Source: Candidatus Cryptobacteroides gallistercoris (lineage in GTDB: Bacteria; Bacteroidota; Bacteroidia; Bacteroidales; UBA932). Taken from it: a stretch of 64,000 nt of DNA. Position numbers and translations under genes: made by a program. The notes beneath the pieces are model-generated. The model saw only the letters and a list, made by a program, of their open reading frames with translations, was not told the origin of the DNA and did not search any database. Below, in pieces: positions 1-7,815 of this stretch; position 1 is the stretch's first letter, and each line of letters opens with the position of its first letter. Where the stretch lies: positions 49,644-113,643 of the forward strand of contig JADIMJ010000065.1 in the NCBI GenBank assembly GCA_017694835.1. The letters are read 5' to 3'.

Positions 1-1044
1 TTCAGGATCCTGCCAATCGGCATCTTCCGGGTCTCCGGGAGCAACGGGTACATCCGCCGTATGGGCGGAAAGCCTGCCTGCCGGCATGCCGGAACTGCCG
101 CCAAGCACCACTTCCTTAAGATAGTCCACTTCCTGCCGCAGCTGGTATATCATTCTTATGACAGCCTCCCTTTCCGACGGACTGACCGTCTCCTCTGCCA
201 TCCTTGACTTGACAGGCAGCATGCTGTGGTCATCCTTGGGTATATACATGGAGAGCACGTCCGCATTTATCTCAAGGCGCTCTGCCTTTGAAGTCAGTTT
301 CACGGACTCAAGGGCAGAGACGGTCTCTGCCACATTCTTGAGCTGACGGATATTGCCCGGCCACCTGTAACTTCTGAGCAGCGCGACCGCATCCGGAGAC
401 AGCGACACTTTCGCCATTCCGTATTTTTCAGAAAAATCCGAAGCGAACTTTCTGAACAGCAGATGAATATCTTCCTTGCGCTCTCTCAGGGCAGGCATTG
501 TTATCACCACGGCAGCAAGCCTGTAATACAGGTCTTCCCTGAATTTGCCGCGGGAAACCGCATGCATGAGATTGACATTTGTGGCAGCCACAACCCGGAC
601 ATCCGTCTTGAGCACTTTCGACGAGCCGACTCTGATGAACTCGCCGGACTGCAGCACCCTCAGGAGCTTTGCCTGCGAAGCCAGAGGAAGTTCCCCGATT
701 TCGTCAAGGAAAAGCGTACCGCCGTCCGCCTCTTCAAAATACCCCCTCCGCATCTCCGCGGCTCCGGTAAAGGCGCCTTTCTCATGTCCGAAAAGCTCCG
801 AATCAATCGTTCCTTCAGGAATCGCCCCGCAGTTGACGGCAAAATACTTTCCTGTCCTGCGGCGGCTGAACTGATGGATGATTTTCGGTATGTTCTCTTT
901 TCCCACCCCGCTTTCTCCGCTGATGAGCACAGTAAGGTCAGTAGGGGCGACAGCGACAGCAATCTCAAGGGCCCGGTTAAGCCCCGGATCATTGCCGATG
1001 ATATCAAATTTATTCTTAAGAGTCTGGAGTTCCTGATTTGTCAT
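1..1044 (-). CDS. Sigma-54 interaction domain (AAA+) transcriptional regulator, runs off the left edge
   Basis: Reverse-strand translation from the ATG at 1044: MTNQELQTLKNKFDIIGNDPGLNRALEIAVAVAPTDLTVLISGESGVGKENIPKII...ELFGHEKGAFTGA...GGTLFLDEIGELPLASQAKLLRVLQ. Walker A GESGVGKE and the sigma-54 contact loop GAFTGA are present. Not in the supplied ORF list because it is open at the window edge. Confidence 0.93.
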   Translation of the reverse strand, partial: MTNQELQTLKNKFDIIGNDPGLNRALEIAVAVAPTDLTVLISGESGVGKENIPKIIHQFSRRRTGKYFAVNCGAIPEGTIDSELFGHEKGAFTGAAEMRRGYFEEADGGTLFLDEIGELPLASQAKLLRVLQSGEFIRVGSSKVLKTDVRVVAATNVNLMHAVSRGKFREDLYYRLAAVVITMPALRERKEDIHLLFRKFASDFSEKYGMAKVSLSPDAVALLRSYRWPGNIRQLKNVAETVSALESVKLTSKAERLEINADVLSMYIPKDDHSMLPVKSRMAEETVSPSEREAVIRMIYQLRQEVDYLKEVVLGGSSGMPAGRLSAHTADVPVAPGDPEDADWQDPE

Positions 1045-1109
1045 AATGCGCAAAGTTAAGAAAAGGCATGAAAAATAGCGCAGGAATACCGAAAATTTAA
1101 AATAATGAT

Positions 1110-1117
1110 TATATTTG
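1110..1117 (+). promoter_or_regulatory. Putative Bacteroidetes -7 element (TATATTTG) upstream of the 1185 CDS
   Basis: Matches the TANNTTTG Bacteroidetes sigma-factor -7 consensus, about 70 bp upstream of the ATG. Confidence 0.45.
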
Positions 1118-1184
1118 CAATGATTACGCGCCGGAAAAAGCGTGCAGTCGTTTATGAAAAACAAACCATTAATTTATATTTGAA

Positions 1185-2831
1185 ATGAAAAAAGGTATCA
1201 AACTTTTGTCATCTGTCGTCCTCGGACTGGCAGCAGTTGCCTGCAGCTCCCCGGAAAAAATGGCAGACATGGCGGAGAACGTGACTGTTAAGTGCGACCC
1301 TGCCGTACTTGAAGTTGTAGCCGGAGAAATCGATGCTACTGTTTCCGTTACTTATCCTGCTGACTATTTCCATCCTAAGGCTATTCTGGAAGTGACTCCG
1401 GTACTGGTCTATGAAGGAGGAGAGGCAGCCATGGAACCATTCATGTATAAGGGAGAAAAGGTCCTCGACAACTACAAGTCCATCTCTTCCGAAGGCCAGA
1501 CCGTAACTGAAAAAGTACATTTTACATATGTACCTGGCATGGAAAAGGGCTATCTTGAGCTCCGCGGCGTCGTAATACACAAGAAGAAATCAGTCAACCT
1601 TCCGGTGAAGAAAGTCGCTGACGGCACCAACACCACATACATGCTCGTAAACAAAGAAGGCAAGCTTGACTACATTCCTGACAGCTATCAGGAAATCATC
1701 AAGCAGACGGCTGAAGGCCAGATTCTCTATACCATCAACAGCTCAACTGTCAGAAACAGCCAGCTCAAGTCAGAGTCTATCAAGAGCTTCCAGGAGGCAC
1801 TTGATGAAATCAACGCCAACGAGCGCAAAGAAATCGTAAGCACTGACATCATCGCCTACGCTTCACCTGACGGAGGAGAGGAACTCAACGCCAAGCTTTC
1901 CGACAAGCGTTCCACTTCAGCGGAAAAGGCTTACGGCAAGGTTACAAAAGGCCATGAGGTAGAGGCTCCGGTAAACGTGAAGAGCATCGGACAGGACTGG
2001 GAAGGCTTCCAGGAACTCGTCGCCCAGTCTGACATCGCAGACAAGGACCTTATCATCCGCGTGCTTTCAATGTACAGCGACCCGGCTGTCCGCGAAAAGG
2101 AAATCAAGAACATGTCTGCAGTATACCAGACACTTGCAAAGGAAATCCTTCCTGAACTCCGCCGCGCAAGATTCATCGCAAACGTAGAGTTCACCAACTA
2201 CTCCAACGAGGAACTCCTCCAGCTCATCGAAGAAAACATTGACGTGCTTGACGAAGAGGCTCTGCTCCGCGCAGCATCAGTAGCCAAGGAAAATTCCGCA
2301 AAGGCTGACATCTACAAGAAAGCCATCAATAAATACGGCAGCGACCGCGCACAGTATAATCTCGCTGTAGTATATCTCAAGGAGAACAAGCTTGATGCAG
2401 CCAAGTCTGCCCTTGCGGAAGTCAAGGACCAGAACGCATACTGGCAGAACGCCATGGGCGTCGTAGCCCTGAGGGAAGGCAATGCGGCTGAAGCTGCCAA
2501 ATACTTCAATGCCGCAGGCACCCAGACAGCAAAGGAAAACCTTGCAGTGCTTGACATCCTCAACGGCAACTATGCTGCCGCTGCCGAGAAACTCGCAGAT
2601 GCACAGGGATGCTGCCACAACAAGACTCTTGCATACATCCTTACCGGACAGCTTGACAAGGCCGCAGCATCGGCAAAATGCGCAAGCCCGAGCGTTTCTT
2701 ACCTGAAGGCAATCATCGCCGCACGCCAGGGCAATGCAGAAGAAGTCAAGGCTAACCTTGAGGCTGCAGGCAAAGTCGAGGCTCTCGCAGAAAGGGCAGC
2801 AAAAGACATTGAATTCGCACAGTACAGGTAA
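1185..2831 (+). CDS. Lipoprotein with OmpA-like/TPR-like C-terminal half (conserved Bacteroidetes envelope protein)
   Basis: 548 aa; lipobox LGLAAVACSS; alanine-rich helical repeats (NAYWQNAMGVVALREGNAAEAAKYFNAAGTQTAKENLAVLDILNGNYAAAAEKL) resemble TPRs. Confidence 0.75.
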   Translation: MKKGIKLLSSVVLGLAAVACSSPEKMADMAENVTVKCDPAVLEVVAGEIDATVSVTYPADYFHPKAILEVTPVLVYEGGEAAMEPFMYKGEKVLDNYKSISSEGQTVTEKVHFTYVPGMEKGYLELRGVVIHKKKSVNLPVKKVADGTNTTYMLVNKEGKLDYIPDSYQEIIKQTAEGQILYTINSSTVRNSQLKSESIKSFQEALDEINANERKEIVSTDIIAYASPDGGEELNAKLSDKRSTSAEKAYGKVTKGHEVEAPVNVKSIGQDWEGFQELVAQSDIADKDLIIRVLSMYSDPAVREKEIKNMSAVYQTLAKEILPELRRARFIANVEFTNYSNEELLQLIEENIDVLDEEALLRAASVAKENSAKADIYKKAINKYGSDRAQYNLAVVYLKENKLDAAKSALAEVKDQNAYWQNAMGVVALREGNAAEAAKYFNAAGTQTAKENLAVLDILNGNYAAAAEKLADAQGCCHNKTLAYILTGQLDKAAASAKCASPSVSYLKAIIAARQGNAEEVKANLEAAGKVEALAERAAKDIEFAQYR

Positions 2832-2852
2832 TCTGACGCTGCAGTTCACGAA

Positions 2853-2889
2853 AAAAGGAAGTGGTCCGGAAGGATCACTTCTTTTTTTT
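2853..2889 (+). terminator. Rho-independent terminator after the 1185-2831 CDS
   Basis: Stem GAAGTGGTCC (2858-2867) / GGATCACTTC (2872-2881), GGAA loop, then a run of 8 T. Confidence 0.8.
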
Positions 2890-2966
2890 CGTATTCCCTA
2901 TTTTAACATGGCCTACAATATATGATTTACCTGAATTAATGCCTATATTTGAAACAAAAACAAAGC

Positions 2967-4301
2967 ATGAACAAGACACTGGTAACAGCTTGCCTGTCCA
3001 TGGCCGTCATGGCCGTAGCAGCATCTTTCAGCGAAAGAGAAATTTATGCCGCGGATTACACTCCTGCCCCGGAAAACCTTGCATCACGGGAAGCATTCAG
3101 AGAAGACAGATTCGGAATATTCATCCATTGGGGCGTATACTCCATGCTTGCCACCGGTGAATGGACCATGACCAACAGGGACCTGAACTACAAAGAATAC
3201 GCAAAGCTTGCCGGAGGCTTCTTTCCGGCATCATTCAATGCAGAAGAATGGGTGTCGGCAATCAAAGACGCCGGAGCAAAATACATCTGTTTTACCACAA
3301 GGCATCATGACGGTTTCTCCATGTTTGACAGCGGCGTCACAGGATATGACATCATGGATGCATCTCCGTTCAGGCGAGATATTGTGAAGGAACTTGCAGA
3401 CGAATGCCACAGACAGGGCATTGAAGTACATTTCTACTATTCGCTGATTGACTGGGGACGGGAAGATGCCCCGAGGGGAAGGACCGGACTCGGTACTGGA
3501 CGCCCGCTTGACACTGTGGACAAGGACTCATACTACGATTTCATGAAAGCCCAGCTCACCGAATTGCTGACAAACTACGGACCTGTCAGGGCAATCTGGT
3601 TCGACGGGCACTGGGACCAGGACCAGAATCCGGACTTTGACTGGCGATATGATGAGCTGTACGGACTTATACATTCCCTGCAGCCCGGCTGTCTCGTGGG
3701 CAACAATCACCATCTTGCTCCGTTCTATGGAGAAGACATCCAGATTTTCGAAAGGGACCTGCCCGGAGAAAACACCGCAGGCCTGTCCGGACAGGAAGTC
3801 AGCGACGCCCTGCCCCTGGAGACCTGCCAGACAATGAACGGCATGTGGGGATACAAGATAACCGACCTTGACTACAAATCCGTCGGGAATCTTGTCCAGT
3901 ATCTTGCCGGAGCAGCAGGCAGAGATGCCAATCTGCTCCTCAATGTCGGGCCTCAGCCGGACGGCAGACTTCCGGAGCAGGCCCTTGACAGGATGAAAGG
4001 CATGGGAGAATGGCTCCGGGAATTCGGACATACCATATATGGCACGAGAGGAGGAGAAATGACTCCCCGCGACTGGGGCGTCATGACCCGCAGGGACAAC
4101 ATCCGCTATGTACACATCATGAACTGTCATGACAATACTCTATTCGTCCCGTTCACATCCGGGAAAGTCCGCAAGGCAGTATGCCTCAACGACGGCAGGA
4201 CACTTGAATTCCGCCAGGACAAGGACGGAGTTCTCCTGAAGCTCGGACGCATCCCGACAGAAACGGACATGATTGTGGAACTGACGCTCAACACCATTTA
4301 A
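2967..4301 (+). CDS. Alpha-L-fucosidase, glycoside hydrolase family 29
   Basis: EDRFGIFIHWGVYSMLATGEWTM...YICFTTRHHDGFSMFDS...AIWFDGHWDQ...LLLNVGPQPDGRLPEQ; signal peptide if started at 2967 (MNKTLVTACLSMAVMAVAASF). Confidence 0.94.
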   Translation: MNKTLVTACLSMAVMAVAASFSEREIYAADYTPAPENLASREAFREDRFGIFIHWGVYSMLATGEWTMTNRDLNYKEYAKLAGGFFPASFNAEEWVSAIKDAGAKYICFTTRHHDGFSMFDSGVTGYDIMDASPFRRDIVKELADECHRQGIEVHFYYSLIDWGREDAPRGRTGLGTGRPLDTVDKDSYYDFMKAQLTELLTNYGPVRAIWFDGHWDQDQNPDFDWRYDELYGLIHSLQPGCLVGNNHHLAPFYGEDIQIFERDLPGENTAGLSGQEVSDALPLETCQTMNGMWGYKITDLDYKSVGNLVQYLAGAAGRDANLLLNVGPQPDGRLPEQALDRMKGMGEWLREFGHTIYGTRGGEMTPRDWGVMTRRDNIRYVHIMNCHDNTLFVPFTSGKVRKAVCLNDGRTLEFRQDKDGVLLKLGRIPTETDMIVELTLNTI

Positions 4302-4305
4302 TGCC

Positions 4306-5553
4306 ATGGACGACAACAACTACATCCCGACCGCACAATACAATTATGTCATCGGCAAACACTATTTAAGCACTGATGACCCCAATCTGGCGACAGTATT
4401 CTATGAAATAAAGCATCTTGAAGCACGAATGGCTGACCCTGAGGGATTTTTCTTCAATACCCTCACAATTATGGTGGAACTGAACAGATTCGCAGCCTCT
4501 GCAGGGCTCTCTGACGAACCTCTCCTGGAAGACATTCTGGAACGCCTGAGGACATCAGTAAAAGGACCTGCGGAAGACCCGATGTGCTACGCGGAGATGG
4601 ACAATGCCATTATCAGGATACATGATTGCATTCCGGACATCTGCCGCCTCGCAGAAATGGCAAAAGGCGGAAACAGAGAATCTGCCGCCCCGGAGCCAAA
4701 TGACACAAAAGAGTCAGAAGAGACAAAGAGGTCAAATGCGACAAAGGACACAAAAGACCAGGAAAGTCCCTGCACAATTGACGAGACAGAAGGTGATCCG
4801 GGAAAAGAATTGAGGGTCCGGGCTACGGAGCGCACCATGGACATGTCCGTCAGCAACACCGAATATGGAGACATGGATATTCCTGAGAAGGACCTCAGGA
4901 AAGGATTCCGGTTTGAAGTTCCGCACTTCCCTGATTCAGCCTTCGAAATACTTGAGGCCTCAGAGGACAAAGTCAGAGTACAATGGTGCTCGCACGAATA
5001 TGAGATACCGTTGGGCAACACCGTCACGACCCAGAATATCCTGCTCGACAATCCGTATTTGAGTGTGGATGAAATGCGTATGCGATTCGAATATCGGGAA
5101 ATCCCGCTTTACGCAAGAACCATAAGACTGTTGAACAAAATCATGGATTTGCACAAAGCCATGGACCCGAGAAAAGCAGACACTACCAAAGCCGAACAAA
5201 AAGTGCTCGATATGCTGGACGAACTCATATATAAAAACGGCAGGACAGACCTGTATCCGCTCAAAGCCCTGCTTGATGCATCCAACAACTGGAGCACCGG
5301 CCAAATCGTCCGCATAAGCCACTTCAGGCACATTCTTCTGGAAGGCATCGACAAAGGATGCCTTGCCCCGGACCAGGAGGAAGCTTGGGACTGGATAGAG
5401 AACGCCGCCAAGAACAATGACCCGGCTGAATTCATGGATGACACCGAACGCTGGTACGATATACTGATGACTGCCACTGAAGAAGGCAACACAATTGCCA
5501 GAGACATCATGGACCGGATATGGGAACCGGAACAGACTATTGACGAGGACTGA
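4306..5553 (+). CDS. Hypothetical protein with charged low-complexity linker
   Basis: 415 aa ORF starting 4 bp after the fucosidase stop; no family recognised. Confidence 0.75.
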   Translation: MDDNNYIPTAQYNYVIGKHYLSTDDPNLATVFYEIKHLEARMADPEGFFFNTLTIMVELNRFAASAGLSDEPLLEDILERLRTSVKGPAEDPMCYAEMDNAIIRIHDCIPDICRLAEMAKGGNRESAAPEPNDTKESEETKRSNATKDTKDQESPCTIDETEGDPGKELRVRATERTMDMSVSNTEYGDMDIPEKDLRKGFRFEVPHFPDSAFEILEASEDKVRVQWCSHEYEIPLGNTVTTQNILLDNPYLSVDEMRMRFEYREIPLYARTIRLLNKIMDLHKAMDPRKADTTKAEQKVLDMLDELIYKNGRTDLYPLKALLDASNNWSTGQIVRISHFRHILLEGIDKGCLAPDQEEAWDWIENAAKNNDPAEFMDDTERWYDILMTATEEGNTIARDIMDRIWEPEQTIDED

Positions 5554-5610
5554 TGAGGACTGACGAGAACTGATAAGAACTAATGAGGACTAATGAGAAC
5601 TGACGAAGAC
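5541..5610 (+). repeat. 7-copy imperfect 10-bp tandem repeat (consensus TGAYGARRAC) spanning the stop codon of the 4306-5553 CDS
   Basis: TGACGAGGAC TGATGAGGAC TGACGAGAAC TGATAAGAAC TAATGAGGAC TAATGAGAAC TGACGAAGAC. Confidence 0.9.
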
Positions 5611-5659
5611 TGAACCAAATTTTCGGCACATATTTTATGTCGCAAGGTCATTCTTGTGC

Positions 5660-5804
5660 GCGGCCGTTGGGAGGCATTTTTGCTGTCCAACGGCCGCGGT
5701 TTTGCGGGGTTTTCGCGCCCGTCGGCATTTTGAAAATGCCAACGGCCACACTTTCGCGGGAAAATCGCGGCCGTCGGACACTGTTTTATATATCCACCGG
5801 CCGC
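5660..5804. repeat. Cluster of three GC-rich REP-like palindromes
   Basis: Hairpin 1 GCGGCCGTTGG 5660-5670 / CCAACGGCCGC 5687-5697; hairpin 2 CCGTCGGCATTTT 5719-5731 / AAAATGCCAACGG 5733-5745; hairpin 3 GCGGCCGTCGG 5767-5777 / CCACCGGCCGC 5794-5804. Confidence 0.75.
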
Positions 5805-5813
5805 GGCCACAAA

Positions 5814-5854
5814 AAGAGGTGCAAGAAATTGATTTTTAATTTCTTACACCTCTT
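5814..5854 (-). terminator. Hairpin terminator downstream of the tRNA-Ser gene
   Basis: AAGAGGTGcAAGAAATT / AATTTCTTaCACCTCTT long stem (5814-5830 / 5838-5854), just downstream of the tRNA 3' end on the minus strand. Confidence 0.7.
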
Positions 5855-5862
5855 GTCCTTTG

Positions 5863-5950
5863 CGGTGAGAGGGGGATTCGAACCCCCGGTACGGTAATCC
5901 CGTACGGCAGTTTAGCAAACTGCTGGTTTAAGCCACTCACCCATCTCACC
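5863..5950 (-). tRNA. tRNA-Ser (anticodon GCT)
   Basis: Reverse strand GGTGAGATGGGTGAGTGGCTTAAACCAGCAGTTTGCTAAACTGCCGTACGGGATTACCGTACCGGGGGTTCGAATCCCCCTCTCACCG: acceptor GGTGAGA/TCTCACC, anticodon loop TTGCTAA, long class II variable arm, T-arm GGGGGTTCGAATCCCCC. Confidence 0.96.
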
Positions 5951-6156
5951 TTTGAAAGGGATGACAAAGTTATATCAAAAGTTCCTTTCTGCCAAATAAA
6001 ATTATGAAAACCGCCTGAAGGAAGAAAGCCGGGGGCGACCCAAAAGGAGGAATTTCAGGGCTTGCGAAGATAAGAAAACCGCAGTGCACTGATGTACATG
6101 AGGATTTTCGCATCAAACATAACGCAGAAAATACCCTTTTGAGTCATGCTCCGGAA

Positions 6157-7116
6157 TTACTGCTTGGCGATGTTTTCCCGCATGTCGGTGTCGGCCTGGA
6201 TATTCTTGATGCGGTAATAATCCATGATGCCGAGATTTCCGGTACGGAAGGCTTCCGCCATGGCAAGAGGAATCTGTGTCTCCGCCTCTATGACTTTTGC
6301 CCTGGCTTCCTGAGCCTTTGCCTTCATTTCCTGTTCAAGAGCGACGGCCATTGCCCTGCGCTCTTCGGCCCTGGCTTGCGCGATGTTCTTGTCAGCTTCA
6401 GCCTGGTCCATCTGGAGGACGGCGCCGATGTTCTTTCCGATGTCGATGTCGGCTATGTCTATCGAGAGGATTTCGAAGGCTGTGCCGGAATCAAGTCCCT
6501 TGTTGAGGACGACCTTTGATATTGAATCAGGATTCTCAAGCACCACCTTATGGCTTTGTGCCGAACCGATGCTGGACACGATGCCTTCGCCGACTCTTGC
6601 AAGTACTGTCTCTTCTCCGGCGCCGCCGACAAGCTGGCGTATATTGGCACGGACCGTCACTCTGGCCTTAGTGATAAGCTGGATGCCGTCCTTGGCCACG
6701 GCGGTCACAGGCGGGGTATTGATGACCTTCGGGTTGACGGACATCTGTACAGCCTCGAACACATCGCGTCCGGCGAGGTCAATTGCCGCAGCCATCTTGA
6801 AGTCAAGGGAGATATTGGCCTTGTCAGCCGATATCAGGGCATTGACGACATTCGGAACATTGCCTTTTGCAAGATAATGTGCTTCAAGCTCATTCGCATC
6901 AAGCTTAAGCCCGGCCTTGGTCCCTGTGACCATTGCCATAACTATTGTGCTTGGCGGTACTTTTCTCCAGCGCATAAGAACCAGCTGGATGAGAGAGATG
7001 CGGACTCCGGAAATGAGCGCCTGGAACCAGAGCGTCACCGGGAAAAACCAGAGGAAAATAATCAGGCCGACTATCGCTATAGCGACCCATACTGCAATCA
7101 TTGCCATGTCAAACAT
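6157..7116 (-). CDS. floA: Flotillin-like protein FloA (SPFH domain, UPF0365)
   Basis: 319 aa; [59 protein letters not shown] typical of FloA. Confidence 0.95.
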   Translation of the reverse strand: MFDMAMIAVWVAIAIVGLIIFLWFFPVTLWFQALISGVRISLIQLVLMRWRKVPPSTIVMAMVTGTKAGLKLDANELEAHYLAKGNVPNVVNALISADKANISLDFKMAAAIDLAGRDVFEAVQMSVNPKVINTPPVTAVAKDGIQLITKARVTVRANIRQLVGGAGEETVLARVGEGIVSSIGSAQSHKVVLENPDSISKVVLNKGLDSGTAFEILSIDIADIDIGKNIGAVLQMDQAEADKNIAQARAEERRAMAVALEQEMKAKAQEARAKVIEAETQIPLAMAEAFRTGNLGIMDYYRIKNIQADTDMRENIAKQ

Positions 7117-7147
7117 AACTTTTATCTTTAATTTTAATCAGGAATAT

Positions 7148-7235
7148 CCATTGTCTCTATCATAAATATCAATGCTTCTATCAGAAAAACACATTGCTTC
7201 TATCAGAAAACCCGTTACCGTTATCGGAAATACCT
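7148..7235. repeat. 4-copy degenerate 22-bp tandem repeat between nfeD-like gene and floA
   Basis: CCATTGTCTCTATCATAAATAT / CAATGCTTCTATCAGAAAAACA / CATTGCTTCTATCAGAAAACCC / GTTACCGTTATCGGAAATACCT; central two copies nearly identical. Confidence 0.8.
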
Positions 7236-7285
7236 GTGGCGTCAGTCTGGACTATCCGTTGCCGCACAGGACAGGGGCCAGGGCG

Positions 7286-7756
7286 TCAGAAATCTTTCTC
7301 CACCGGCTTCACATATATTTTCTTGTCCTCAATCATCACTACTTCTATGTCAATCCCCGGGTCAATGATTCCTTCGAGGGACTTGACTTCATATACTGTC
7401 CCGTCAATCCTTGCCATCCCCATAGGAGCCAGTCTTGTCATGGTCACTCCGACATCACCGGCAGCAAGCTTGTGCTCATCGAAAAACTGAATCTTGGAGT
7501 CGATGTTGGTGTTCAATGCAAGTTTCTTCCATGTCTTGGCCCGGAGGACATAGATGGTGAGCCCGAGGAGCAGCACGGCATTGACGACAGTCACAACTGT
7601 GCCTCCGGTCGGACCGAATTCATGAAAAGCATAGAAACAAGACCCGCCCAATGAGACAAGGCCCAGGATTCCGGCAACACCTATTCCGGGAATCAGAAGG
7701 ATTTCCGCAAGGATAAGGACCAGACCTACCGCAATAAGAATAATTACAAATGCCAT
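7286..7756 (-). CDS. NfeD family protein
   Basis: 156 aa with N-terminal TM segments and NfeD-like C-terminal domain (GDVGVTMTRLAPMGMARIDGTVYEVKSLEGIIDPGIDIEVVMIEDKKIYVKPV); paired with floA. Confidence 0.9.
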   Translation of the reverse strand: MAFVIILIAVGLVLILAEILLIPGIGVAGILGLVSLGGSCFYAFHEFGPTGGTVVTVVNAVLLLGLTIYVLRAKTWKKLALNTNIDSKIQFFDEHKLAAGDVGVTMTRLAPMGMARIDGTVYEVKSLEGIIDPGIDIEVVMIEDKKIYVKPVEKDF

Positions 7757-7815
7757 AAGACTTATTTTACTTTCATTTTTACATCTGCCGGAAAAATGTC
7801 AGTTGACTGAAAATG

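Noticed and set aside
463-1059. 198-aa plus-strand ORF at the left edge
   Set aside because: Antisense to the sigma-54 activator CDS, which has clear family motifs on the other strand.
5541-5613. CTGATGAG...GAAC motifs resembling a hammerhead ribozyme core or box C/D elements
   Set aside because: The resemblance is a by-product of the TGAYGARRAC decamer repeat; I could not find the flanking helices needed for a hammerhead fold.
5637-5897. 86- and 61-aa ORFs through the GC-rich palindromes and into tRNA-Ser
   Set aside because: They read through three hairpins and a terminator, and one enters a tRNA gene; non-coding structure explains the sequence better.
5814-5950. tRNA-Ser locus as an integration site for a genomic island
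   Set aside because: No integrase, no duplicated tRNA 3' end seen nearby and no foreign-looking gene content; flanks are housekeeping genes.
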